A stretch of 45,271 nucleotides of DNA from 3107 sp965216225 (GTDB taxonomy: Bacteria > Pseudomonadota > Alphaproteobacteria > Rhodobacterales > Rhodobacteraceae): positions 1-45,271 of the forward strand of contig CBDCFF010000004.1 of NCBI GenBank assembly GCA_965216225.1, read 5' to 3'. The notes under the pieces were generated by a model that saw only the letters and a list, made by a program, of their open reading frames with translations, was not told the DNA's origin and ran no database searches. Below are positions 15,856-24,092 of the stretch, in pieces. The position numbers and the translations under genes were made by a program. Within the stretch, counting starts at the first letter, position 1; every line of letters starts with the position of its first letter.

Positions 15856-17193
15856 ATGACCTGCCTTCTGCATCGGAATTTGAACAGCGCGCTGCCCGAG
15901 GTTGTCGGCGGCGAGGGGAATTACCTGATCGACGCGGATGGCAATCGCTATCTGGATGCCTGCGGTGGGGCGGCGGTGTCCTGCATCGGACACGATCGCG
16001 CCGAGGTGCGTCAGGCGATTGCGGCGCAACTGAACAAGGTCGCGTTTGCGCATACGAGCTTTTTCACCAATGCCCCGGCCGAAGAGTTGGCGGAATTCCT
16101 GGTTTCGCGTGCGCCCGCAGGCACCGGCGCCGGGCGGGTGATGTATCCGGGCAGCGGGTCCGAGGCGATGGAGGCATCGCTGAAACTTGCGCGGCAATAT
16201 CATCTGGAACGCGGTGAACCGGCCCGAACCAGGATCATCGCCCGGATGCCGTCCTATCATGGCAACACTCTGGGGGCGCTGGCCACTGGCGGACATGAAG
16301 GACGCCGCGCGCCCTTTGCGCCGATGTTGATGGAAGTCAGTCACATCGACGCCGCCTATGCGTACCGGATGCAAAAGGACGGAGAGAGCGAGGCGGAATT
16401 TGCCCTGCGCATGGCGAACCTACTGGAGGCCCGCATTCAGGCTCTGGGGCCGGATACGGTTTCGACTTTTGTGGCCGAGCCGGTGGTGGGGGCGTCGCTG
16501 GGCTCGCAGCCTGCGCCAACGGGGTATTTCCAGCGCATTCGCGAGATTTGCGATCAATACGGTGTGTTGCTGATCGCGGATGAGGTAATGTGCGGCGCCG
16601 GACGCACGGGAACACTGTTTGCGCTGGAGCAGGAGGGGATCGCCGCTGACATCACCACCATGGCCAAGGGGCTGGGTGCGGGCTATCAGCCCATCGCGGC
16701 GGTGCTGGCAGCCGAAAAGGTGGTGAAATCCATTGCCGGCAACAGTGGTCTTCTGTGGAACGGGCACACCTATATGTCCCACGCCATTGCCACCGCCGGG
16801 GCGCTGGCGGTGCAAAAGGTGATTGAGGGCGACAACCTGCTTGAAAACGTACGCGCGCGCGGCGCGCAGTTGGAGCATGGCCTGCGCGCGCGTCTGGGCC
16901 GGAACGCCAATGTGGGCGACATTCGTGGGCGGGGGCTGTTCAGGACTGTCGAGTTGGTGCGGGATCGTGAAACAAAAGCAGCCTTTCCGGTCACACACGG
17001 TTTGGCGAACAATATCCGCAAGACAGCCTTTGACGCCGGGCTGATGTGCTACCCCTCGCAGGGGTGCGCCGATGGAACGAATGGCGACCATGTGTTGCTG
17101 GCCCCGGCCTATACCTCGACACCCGAAGAAATCGACCGGATCATTGATCTGATCAGCAGCGCCATCGAAACCGGGCTAAGCAGGGTGGCCTGA
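15856..17193 (+). CDS. Class III pyridoxal-phosphate aminotransferase
   Basis: Omega-type aminotransferase of fold type I. PSYHGNTLGALATGG binds the cofactor phosphate region. LLIADEVMCGAGRTG contains the Asp that contacts the pyridine nitrogen. TTMAKGLGAGYQPI carries the catalytic Lys (about residue 270). 445 residues from the ATG at 15856 (preferred to 15829, giving MTCLLHRNLNSALPEV); full length. Divergent from the oxidase operon with about 100 bp between, so the two are probably co-regulated. The substrate is unknown; candidates are amino or keto intermediates of the same pathway. Confidence 0.86.
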   Translation: MTCLLHRNLNSALPEVVGGEGNYLIDADGNRYLDACGGAAVSCIGHDRAEVRQAIAAQLNKVAFAHTSFFTNAPAEELAEFLVSRAPAGTGAGRVMYPGSGSEAMEASLKLARQYHLERGEPARTRIIARMPSYHGNTLGALATGGHEGRRAPFAPMLMEVSHIDAAYAYRMQKDGESEAEFALRMANLLEARIQALGPDTVSTFVAEPVVGASLGSQPAPTGYFQRIREICDQYGVLLIADEVMCGAGRTGTLFALEQEGIAADITTMAKGLGAGYQPIAAVLAAEKVVKSIAGNSGLLWNGHTYMSHAIATAGALAVQKVIEGDNLLENVRARGAQLEHGLRARLGRNANVGDIRGRGLFRTVELVRDRETKAAFPVTHGLANNIRKTAFDAGLMCYPSQGCADGTNGDHVLLAPAYTSTPEEIDRIIDLISSAIETGLSRVA

Positions 17194-17197
17194 TCCC

Positions 17198-17320
17198 TTG
17201 AGCAGGAAAAAGACCATTCTGACAGCCGCCGTCACCGGAAACCTGATGACACCCGACCGGAGCCCGAATCTGCCAGTCACACCCCCGGAAATTGCCGACG
17301 CCGCTTTCGGCGCCGCCGGA
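17198..17320 (+). pseudogene. BKACE (DUF849, beta-keto acid cleavage enzyme) N-terminal remnant
   Basis: Five bases after the aminotransferase stop a frame begins with TTG 17198: SRKKTILTAAVTGNL ... NLPVTPPEIADAAFGAA. This is the characteristic start of BKACE proteins (Zn-dependent beta-keto acid cleavage). Homology ends after ~40 residues, before the HxH metal site, and the frame continues without recognisable domains. The position immediately after the aminotransferase suggests it was once the next gene of that operon and was lost by deletion. Confidence 0.55.
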
Positions 17321-17557
17321 CACATGGCCGGGGATGATGCGGTTTTTACCCTTTCAAATGCGGTGAATGATGAAATCAACGCGCCGATTGACGAGAATAT
17401 GGTGCGATTTCGGGTGACGCCGGACGACAGTGTGCCGAGCGCCACGGCCAATGCCACCGATCCGATGCCGCCGGACCGCGGTCGATGCGGATTCAGTGGA
17501 ATGCCATGGTTTTACGTCCCGAGGACCACTGTCGCCAGAGGTACGCCTCTGACCGCT
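17321..17557. other. Gap without a recognisable gene
   Basis: Between the BKACE remnant and the IclR gene I see no conserved protein in either direction, no RNA and no IS end. The rightward frame stays open here but has no family features. It probably contains deletion debris. Confidence 0.5.
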
Positions 17558-18346
17558 TCAGCCCCCCGGATACCCCAGTTCGCGCGAGATTTTCAAAGCG
17601 GTGTCCCGCACGGCGGGCACATGGAGCGTGTCTATCCTGTCGAAGTCAAAGCCGCTGTCCGGCCCCGAGATGTTGACGCAAGCCACGATGCGGCCAGTGT
17701 TGTCGCGGATTGGCACGGCAACCGACGATCCTCCGGGGTCACGGAACCCGCGCGAAAAAATGAAGCCGGCCGCGCGCGTGGCAGCCACCCGGTCGCGCAG
17801 CGCCTTGAAACTGGTGGGAGTGTGTTCGGTGATCGCAATCATCTCCTGCCCCTTGCAGAAATCGCAGAGTGCATCGTCGGTGTAATCGCCCAGCAGGCAC
17901 CAGCCGATGGCAGAGGCACAAGCCCGTTGCCGGGTGCCAGTCACCATATTCGAGACATAGCCGCTGCGCGCCTGATGGCTGCCGAGATAGAGCACATCCA
18001 ACCCTTCCAGCACGCTCAGGTGGCTGGAAATCCCCAGCTTGTCCCGCAGCGCGGCAAGATACGGACGGGCAATTGCGGTGATCGGTTGCTGGTTGAGATA
18101 GGCAAACCCGAGGTTCAGCACACGCGCGCCCAACGTGTACGTGTTCTTTTGTTCGCCTTCCTTCAGGAACTCCATCCGGCGCAGGGTATAGACCAGGCGA
18201 AAGGCCGAGGACCGGCTCAGTTCCATCGCACGGGCGATCTCGCTCAGCGACATCGGACCGTCGGCAGCCCCGAGAATCTCAAGAACCCCGAGACCCCGGT
18301 GCAGGCCGGGTACAAAGTAAACTGCGTGGTTGGGCAATTCAGTCAT
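17558..18346 (-). CDS. IclR-family transcriptional regulator
   Basis: N-terminal winged helix-turn-helix (MSLSEIARAMELSRSSAFRLVYTLRRMEFL, split over residues ~32-61). It is followed by the IclR effector domain: YLNQQPITAIARPYLAAL, SSHLSVLEGLDVLYLG, ACASAIGWCLLG, GFIFSRGFRDPG and SSVAVPIRDNTGRIVACVNISG. 262 residues from ATG 18346. Divergent from the dioxygenase pair with a 76-bp intergenic region, the normal arrangement for PcaR/PcaU-like regulators of protocatechuate catabolism. It likely controls the dioxygenase genes and itself. Confidence 0.9.
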   Translation of the reverse strand: MTELPNHAVYFVPGLHRGLGVLEILGAADGPMSLSEIARAMELSRSSAFRLVYTLRRMEFLKEGEQKNTYTLGARVLNLGFAYLNQQPITAIARPYLAALRDKLGISSHLSVLEGLDVLYLGSHQARSGYVSNMVTGTRQRACASAIGWCLLGDYTDDALCDFCKGQEMIAITEHTPTSFKALRDRVAATRAAGFIFSRGFRDPGGSSVAVPIRDNTGRIVACVNISGPDSGFDFDRIDTLHVPAVRDTALKISRELGYPGG

Positions 18347-18387
18347 GCGGCGCCCGGGTTCTTTCACGTTATGCGCGAACATTTTAC

Positions 18388-18411
18388 ATGCAAAACAAAC
18401 CACATGCAACG
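18388..18411. promoter_or_regulatory. Direct repeat ACATGCAA, possible IclR binding region
   Basis: ACATGCAA occurs at 18388-18395 and again at 18404-18411, 16 bp apart, in the divergent region between the IclR gene and the first dioxygenase gene, just upstream of the GGAGGA ribosome binding site. IclR-type activators often bind repeated half-sites in such regions. The repeat is visible; the regulatory role is inference. Confidence 0.35.
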
Positions 18412-18422
18412 GAGGACGCGCC

Positions 18423-19028
18423 ATGCCGCATGACCATGGGCAAAACGTACTTTTGCCTACCAGCGAAGACACGGTTGGCCCCTACTTTCCGATCTGCTTT
18501 CGCGACGAGCGGCTTGAGGATCTGACTCGAGTACACGAAGGGCTCTGCGTTGGCCCGGCGGGTTCGCACATTGTCCTGCGCGGTCGGGTGCGGGACCGGC
18601 ATGGCGATCTGGCCAATGGCGCGCTGCTGGAATTCTGGCAGGCCAATGCCAGGGGCGTCTATCGCAACCCCAACACCGAAGGTCATCCGGATCTGGATCC
18701 CTGGTTCGACGGCTATGGGCGTCTGCGCACCGCGAGTGGGGAATATGAATTTCGCACTATTCTGCCGGGGGCGGCAGAGGGGCGCGCACCCAACATTACC
18801 CTGACGATCTTTTCCGACGGTATCAGCCGGATTGTCACCCAGCTGTTTTTTGAGGGGCAGGAAGCAAATGCCACCGATCCATTGCTGCAAAGTCTGGAAC
18901 CCGAAGAACAATCCAGGTTGATCGCCCGCCATGACGGGCGCAAGTCGGATGGGGCCGAAGTCTATGTGTTGGACATCCTGATGGCCGGGCCCGGCGAGAC
19001 CCCGTTCTTTGACGATTTCCAAAGCTGA
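18423..19028 (+). CDS. pcaG: Intradiol ring-cleavage dioxygenase, alpha subunit (protocatechuate 3,4-dioxygenase-like)
   Basis: 201 residues. Starts at ATG 18423 after GGAGGA. Shows TSEDTVGPYFP, the strand VLRGRVRDRHGDLANGALLEFWQANARG, GYGRLRTASGEYEFRTILPG and RAPNITLTIF. It lacks the Tyr/His iron-ligand set and has Asn where alpha subunits often have His in RAPH, as expected for a non-iron-binding partner. Together with the next gene it would form the alpha-beta protomer that cleaves a catechol-type ring between the hydroxyls. The order alpha then beta is reversed relative to the common pcaH-pcaG order. Confidence 0.85.
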   Translation: MPHDHGQNVLLPTSEDTVGPYFPICFRDERLEDLTRVHEGLCVGPAGSHIVLRGRVRDRHGDLANGALLEFWQANARGVYRNPNTEGHPDLDPWFDGYGRLRTASGEYEFRTILPGAAEGRAPNITLTIFSDGISRIVTQLFFEGQEANATDPLLQSLEPEEQSRLIARHDGRKSDGAEVYVLDILMAGPGETPFFDDFQS

Positions 19029-19040
19029 GAGGACGCCGGA

Positions 19041-19724
19041 ATGAGCAAGTTCGAAAACAGCAGGCAGGGACGCCTGTTGGGCATTGGCCCGACGGACAAC
19101 ACCTCGGATCAGCGCACGCCGCGAAACCGTCTGCGCCTGATCCCCGAAGCCGCCCGCGAAAGCTTTGCCCCCCACATCCCGCAGGTTGGCATTGTCCGAC
19201 AGGGTGAAAACGACATGACCCGCATCGCGCCGGGCCGCCCCCGCGCGCAGGGTGTGCCGATCGAGGTCTCCGGCTGTGTACGGGATGAAAGTGGCCGCCC
19301 GGTGCGGTGCGCCATGCTGGAGATCTGGAACGCCAACCATTTTGGTCGCTACACCCATATCGAGGATCATTCCGGGCTTGAACTGGATCCGAATTTCCTT
19401 GGCCTTGGGCGCGTTGCGACGGATGACGCCGGCAACTACAGTTTTCGGACCATCAGCCCCGGCGCCTATCTGGCGCGACCCGACATTGGCCGCTGGCGGC
19501 CAAAGCATATCCATATTTCGCTGTCTGGCGGGTCGTCGCGGTTGATCACGCAGATGTATTTCCCGGATGAACCCAACAATGCGACGGACCCAATGGCGAT
19601 TCTCATGGGGGATGCGTTCGAGCGCAATATAGGCGTGGAATACGAAGCCCCGGACATTGATGTCGATATCGGCTATCGCTTTGACATCGTTGTTGGCGGT
19701 CGCAATGCGCCGTTCTTTGAATAG
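19041..19724 (+). CDS. pcaH: Intradiol ring-cleavage dioxygenase, beta subunit (protocatechuate 3,4-dioxygenase-like)
   Basis: 227 residues, 12 bp after the alpha subunit. The iron-binding residues are present: Tyr in FGRYTHIED, Tyr in SPGAYLARPDIGRW, and the HxH pair in PKHIHISL. Other family signatures are PIEVSGCVRDESGRPV and MLEIWNANHFG. The second half matches the catalytic Fe(III) subunit of protocatechuate 3,4-dioxygenase. No other pca genes (pcaB, C, D, I, J, F) are in the window, so the substrate might be a protocatechuate analogue and the ring-cleavage product must be processed elsewhere. Confidence 0.88.
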   Translation: MSKFENSRQGRLLGIGPTDNTSDQRTPRNRLRLIPEAARESFAPHIPQVGIVRQGENDMTRIAPGRPRAQGVPIEVSGCVRDESGRPVRCAMLEIWNANHFGRYTHIEDHSGLELDPNFLGLGRVATDDAGNYSFRTISPGAYLARPDIGRWRPKHIHISLSGGSSRLITQMYFPDEPNNATDPMAILMGDAFERNIGVEYEAPDIDVDIGYRFDIVVGGRNAPFFE

Positions 19725-19856
19725 AGCATCCGGGAATGCCTGCACATCATCAGGGTTGCGAATGTAACTTTAGGGATGTGGTGTCAAAAGGATGTTTTCG
19801 GATATGTGCTCTGAAGCCCGAATTTTCAGCGATTTGAGATTAGGGCCTGTTGACAT

Positions 19857-21038
19857 TCACTTGAGTGCGAATCGCACGGCGGCAATGTAGATCATCGCGG
19901 CGTCGCTTGTGTCGGTCTTGTCATACCGCGCACGGTACACGACACATCGAAGAGCAAGTTGTTTGATTGGTCTCTTCGGGCATGTTTGTCGCCATGCCAA
20001 TAGCGCGTTTTCCGGGTTGTGGATGATCCATCTGCGTAGAGCGTCGAGCCCGGTTCGGAACCATGATTTTGTACGTCGGTTGTGGCTTTTGCGGCGGATC
20101 GCCGTTCGGCCCATGACCCGGGTCGCCCAGCGATAAGCCCATGTCACGGTGAGGGCAATGACGGCGAGGAGGGTTGCGAGTTTGGCAGGATTGGTGATGT
20201 GAGTGTCCTCACTGTTGAAGCCGCGGGTCCTGGCGTCGGCGAAGAGGCACTCGATGCCCGATCGCTTGCGATAGAGATTGAGCGCCCGTCGGGTGGCGTC
20301 GATGTTCGTGGCGACGATGAGCGCTTCGCCCCCCTTGATACGCTTTGCCGCGAACCGCAGCCGGTTGTCCGGTTCCCTCGCCATGGTGCTGAGCCAGCCT
20401 GTCCAGGCACCTTGACGAGACTTCCGCAGGAGCGTGCGGAACTGATGCAGGCGTCCATCTTCGGTGCACAGATGCATGTTCTCACGCAACCGAACAACGA
20501 ACGGGATGTTGTTTTCATTTAGACATTCCAACCACTCTGTACCGATGAACTCCCGGTCGGCGAGCAAGGCGTCGATGGAGCAAGCCCCGAACAGGCGCAA
20601 ATAACGCCGCATCAGCCCGATGCGCTGCGCCGGTGAAGAGTTGCCCGGATGGTCGAGCGAGACCCACATCAGCGGCACCCGAAACCGTCGCGTCACAATG
20701 GCCGGAACCAGAATGTTCACGTCTTTCGCGCCGAGTTTCCAGTTGGTCCGATCCAGGGCCAGAAGCTTTGGACGCGCAAGGTTGAGCAGGTGCACGATCA
20801 GTACTGCGACCACATCGCCATCAAGGCGGACATGCTGGAAGAACCGCTGCACACGGCGATAGTTGGACACGTGTAACGCCGTCCCCGAGAACTGGCTCGC
20901 CAGATGGCTCAGGTTCACCGTCCGACAGTTTGCCAGACCAGCGAGCAAAACCGCAAGCGTTTCCAGTCGTGTCTTGCTCAGATCAAAATGCGGGCGTAGC
21001 GTGGCGACCAGAGGGCTGAGGAGGAATGCGAACATCAC
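19857..21038 (-). CDS. IS4-family transposase with C-terminus running into IS5
   Basis: DDE transposase. D1 is in LLALDRTNWKLG, D2 in DALLADREFIGTEW, and the YREK-type signature in LYRKRSGIECLFADARTRGF. The N-terminus is MMFAFLLSPLVATLRPHFDL. The reading frame has no stop inside the IS4: it reads through the terminal repeat (encoding RCVVYR) and ends in IS5 sequence, adding the IS5 tail YDKTDTSDAAMIYIAAVRF. The native protein would therefore have a C-terminus that depends on the insertion site. 393 residues as it stands. Confidence 0.9.
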   Translation of the reverse strand: MMFAFLLSPLVATLRPHFDLSKTRLETLAVLLAGLANCRTVNLSHLASQFSGTALHVSNYRRVQRFFQHVRLDGDVVAVLIVHLLNLARPKLLALDRTNWKLGAKDVNILVPAIVTRRFRVPLMWVSLDHPGNSSPAQRIGLMRRYLRLFGACSIDALLADREFIGTEWLECLNENNIPFVVRLRENMHLCTEDGRLHQFRTLLRKSRQGAWTGWLSTMAREPDNRLRFAAKRIKGGEALIVATNIDATRRALNLYRKRSGIECLFADARTRGFNSEDTHITNPAKLATLLAVIALTVTWAYRWATRVMGRTAIRRKSHNRRTKSWFRTGLDALRRWIIHNPENALLAWRQTCPKRPIKQLALRCVVYRARYDKTDTSDAAMIYIAAVRFALK

Positions 21039-21111
21039 GAAGATCCTTGTGCTCGAGAATCTTCAATTCAAACCCGTTTCCCCCCTCAACTCAAGTGCGT
21101 CGTGTACCGTG
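19931..21111 (-). mobile_element. IS4-family element nested in IS5, 9-bp target duplication
   Basis: The inverted repeat CACGGTACACGAC is perfect at both ends (19931 and 21111), and CATACCGCG is duplicated exactly at 19922-19930 and 21112-21120. The element is 1181 bp and encodes one transposase read leftward. Perfect ends and duplication suggest a recent, possibly active insertion. Confidence 0.92.
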
Positions 21112-21872
21112 CATACCGCGTGGCGATGCGCCGGAACTGCTTGAGATCACAAAAGAAATTCTCAACAAGATGACGCCACTCATACATTGTCTTGTCGTAG
21201 GTGATGCACTGCTTCCGGTTCGTTTTCGGCGGGATCACAGCCGTTGCCCCCCGGGCCGCAAGGTCCGCGCGGATCCAGTCGGCATCAAAGGCCTTGTCGC
21301 CAAGCAATGCATCGAAGACAAGCCCGCTGGTCAATGGCAGAACTCCGACACTGTCATGACGCTGGCCCGGCAGCAACATGATACGTGCCAGGTTGCCCAG
21401 CGCATCGGTGAGCACCAGGTTCTTCGTCGTCAAACCGCCGCAAGACCGGCCGATACCTTGATTTTGTGTCCCCCCCTTGCGCCGGCGCCGTGCTGGTGGA
21501 CCCGGACAACCGTGCCATCGACGATGGCGTACTCGAAGTCGGGATCGTCAGACAAGTGTTTGAACAGACTCTCGAAAACACCCTTCGCCGTCCACCGGCG
21601 GAAACGCCGGAACACCGAGGTCCAGTTTCCGAACCGTGCGCTCAAGTCGCGCCAAGGCGCACCCGTGCGGGCAAGCCACAGCACCGCTTCCAGGAACAGA
21701 CGATTGTCCTTCCCCGATCGCCCGGGGTCGCCGGGCTTGCCCGGCAGCAATGGTGCGATCCGTCCCCACTGTCCATCATTCAATACCGCTCGATCCATGG
21801 CCAATCTCCATTGTTTCCTGGCCTTGAAGCAGAACTCAACCAATAAGAAAACTCCTTTCGTGAATATGAATG

Positions 21873-22991
21873 TCAACAGGCCCTGGTCACCTGCCTCCAA
21901 AGTTCGGCCCATGAGTTTTGTTGGGCGCGTTGGCAGAACCGCTTGACGGAGGCGAGGATATGGTCGGCGGGTTTGACCCATTTGCAGGGTTTGGGGTTTT
22001 CGTTATGGGCCTCGATAAATGCAGCGATATCGGCTTCCGGTTCCGCCGTTGAACGATGGACGCCGCGCTGCAGTTGCTTGCGCGTCAGTTCAGCAAACCA
22101 ACGCTCCACCTGATTGATCCAACTGGCCGAGGTCGGTGTGAAGTGGACATGCCAATGCGGGCGGCGTGCCAGCCAGGCCTTGATCTTCGGGGTTTTGTGG
22201 GTGGCGTAATTGTCCATGACGATATGCACCTCCGGCCCGTCCGGCATCTGCCGGTCGATCTGTTTGAGGAAGTCGAGGAACCCGGTGGCGCGGCGCCGCT
22301 TGCAGCATTTGCCGATCACGGCGCCGGTGGCGATATCCAGTGCTGCAAAAAGCGACGTCGTGCCGTGTCGGATGCAGGTGTGGGTGCGCCGCTCGGCCAC
22401 GCCGGGCGCCACTGGCAGCACAGGCGGTTCGCGATCCAGCGCCTGGATTTGCGATTTCTCGTCAACACACAACACGATAGCCCTGTTCGGCGGTGACAGG
22501 TACAGCCCGACGATATCGTGCACCTTGTCCACGAACAGCGGGTCGGTTGAGAGCTTGAATGTCTCGCTTCGGTGCGGTTGCAGGCCGAACGCGTTCCAAA
22601 TCCGCCGGATGGTGGTGTGCGACAGTCCCGTCGCGGCTGCCATGCTTCGGAGCGACCAATGGGTCGCATCCCTCGGGGTCGTGTTCAGCGTGCGCTCAAT
22701 CACCGCAGTCACCTGATCGTCCGACACGGTGCGCGGGCGACCGGAGCGGTATTCGTCGGTGAGACCTTCAATCCGGCAGCGCACAAAACGTCTGCGCCAT
22801 TTGCCGACTGTGTGTTCATGCACCCCAAGCCGGGCCGCCACTTCCTTGCTCGCCAATCCATCGGCGCACAGCAGGATCATCCGGCATCGGTCCGACAGCG
22901 AACGTGCCGCTTTGGGACGCCGAACCTGACCCTCGAGAAAACGGCGCTCATCTTCGCTCAGAACCACTGCATCCGCCAAACGTCCCACCAT
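21873..22991 (-). CDS. IS630-family transposase
   Basis: 372 residues, leftward from ATG 22991. HTH region GLASKEVAARLGVHEHTVGKW; second HTH AAATGLSHTTIRRIW; DDE core VLCVDEKSQIQALDR, HIVMDNYATHKTP and WINQVERWFAELTRK. The C-terminal helix-rich part continues to QNSWAELWRQVT, then crosses the IS end and stops at a TGA within the adjoining IS5 repeat, so the last three residues are foreign. It appears complete in the catalytic part and could still be expressed. Confidence 0.9.
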   Translation of the reverse strand: MVGRLADAVVLSEDERRFLEGQVRRPKAARSLSDRCRMILLCADGLASKEVAARLGVHEHTVGKWRRRFVRCRIEGLTDEYRSGRPRTVSDDQVTAVIERTLNTTPRDATHWSLRSMAAATGLSHTTIRRIWNAFGLQPHRSETFKLSTDPLFVDKVHDIVGLYLSPPNRAIVLCVDEKSQIQALDREPPVLPVAPGVAERRTHTCIRHGTTSLFAALDIATGAVIGKCCKRRRATGFLDFLKQIDRQMPDGPEVHIVMDNYATHKTPKIKAWLARRPHWHVHFTPTSASWINQVERWFAELTRKQLQRGVHRSTAEPEADIAAFIEAHNENPKPCKWVKPADHILASVKRFCQRAQQNSWAELWRQVTRAC

Positions 22992-23051
22992 CGCAACATC
23001 CTTCTCAATACCCGCTCAGTCAATGATACAAATTACAATTCCGGGGGACCA
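21884..23051 (-). mobile_element. IS630-family element (first type), complete copy between two IS5 elements
   Basis: Ends are TGGTCACC at 21884 and the complement of TGGTCCCC at 23051, directly touching IS5 copy C on one side and IS5 copy D on the other, without TA in between. It contains one intact-looking transposase. Near-identical to the split copy at 3320-8119. Confidence 0.8.
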
Positions 23052-23889
23052 GGGTCTGTTGACGTTTATGCTACCCCTTTGTTTTGATTTCTGCTTCAAG
23101 GTTGCAAACAGAGGAGAACAGCCTTGACCCGGAGAGTTTTAACGGACGTCCAATGGACGATCATCGAGCCGTATTGCCTTGGCAAGAAGAGTGATCCCGG
23201 TCAAACGGGCCGCGCCCCGCGTTTGTTCATGGAAGCGGTACTTTGGATTGTGCGCACTGGGGCCCAATGGCGGGAATTGCCGACTGAGTTCGGCAATTGG
23301 AACTCGGTGTTCAAGCGCTTCCGCCGCTGGGTGAAGGCAGACGTTTTCTATCGCATGTTCAAAGCATCAGCCTCGGATTCCGACTACGAATACACCATGA
23401 TTGACAGTACAATTATGAAAGTCCACCGCTCCGGTCAGGGCGCTAAAGGGGGGCTCAAGGCCAGGCCATAGGGCGCTCGCGCGGCGGCATCACCACCAAA
23501 ATACTGGCGCTGACCGATGCATTGGGCAACCTCATTGATTTTCGCCTGATGCCGGGGTAGGCACATGATTTGCGCGAGGCGCCAGCCCTGATCGAAAACC
23601 TCGCCTCGGGCTCTCTTTTGGCCGACCGGGCCTTCGACGCTGACTGGCTGCGCCAGGCGTTGATCGACAGAAAAATCACACCGGTCATCCCGCCCAAATC
23701 CAACCGAAAGTTCCCCGCAACATTCGATAAAGAGACCTACAAGTGGCGGCATCTGATTGAGAACTACTTCTGTAAGCTCAAAGAAAACAGAGGCATAGCT
23801 ATGCGGTCCTGCAAAACAGATCAGAGTTTCAAGGCCTTCGCCTCAATGGCGGCAATCATCATTCAACTCAAATGAACGTCAACAGACCC
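23052..23889 (+). mobile_element. IS5-family element, copy D, decayed
   Basis: Ends are GGGTCTGTTGACGTT at 23052 and the complement at 23889, followed by TA. The rightward transposase starts at ATG 23124 (MTRRVLTDVQWTIIEPYCLG ... WRELPTEFGNWNSVFKRF ... YTMIDSTIMKVHRSG). The orfA frame ends at TAG after KARP. The orfB frame has GGITTKILALTDALGNL followed by a nonsense codon (TAG where PGQAHDL has Gln, near 23559), then LLADRAFDADWLRQAL and WRHLIENYFCKL. The in-frame stop makes it inactive unless suppressed. Confidence 0.87.
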
Positions 23890-24092
23890 TAGCGGATTGC
23901 AGAGATTTGTTTCCATCCACTCAGCAACCCGCAACGTCTTTGTGCCGCCACCCCATCGCCACTCAGCCAAAGCCATCCGTTACCACCATCTTGAGGCTTT
24001 CGATGTATGGCGTACAGCCACAAACATCGATGCGTGAAACACAAATAATCAACGGCCTTTTTTACCAACCAGTAGTTAACGTGACAGCACCG
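23890..24092. other. About 200 bp without a gene
   Basis: The sequence between IS5 copy D and the start of aldo/keto reductase homology is less GC-rich than its surroundings and has no recognisable coding or repeat structure. It is probably debris from the rearrangement that removed the 5' part of the aldo/keto reductase. Confidence 0.45.

Larger units (their letters stand above)
19843..21883 (-). mobile_element. IS5-family element, copy C, interrupted by IS4
   Basis: Ends are GGGCCTGTTGACATTCA at 19843 (after TA) and its complement ending at 21883. The leftward transposase starts at ATG 21798 (MDRAVLNDGQWGRIAPLLPG ... WRDLSARFGNWTSVFRRF ... YAIVDGTVVRVHQHGAGARGG). It continues in another frame from about 21433 (LVLTDALGNLARIMLLPGQ ... 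LLGDKAFDADWIRADL ... WRHLVENFFCDLKQFRRIATRY). An IS4 then splits it at 21112; the last residues (YDKTDTSDAAMIYIAA) are at 19857-19921. The right end abuts the IS630 directly. Confidence 0.88.

Noticed and set aside
16420..17091. 223-codon leftward frame opposite the class III aminotransferase
   Set aside because: Antisense shadow lacking motifs; the + strand gene has all PLP-enzyme signatures.
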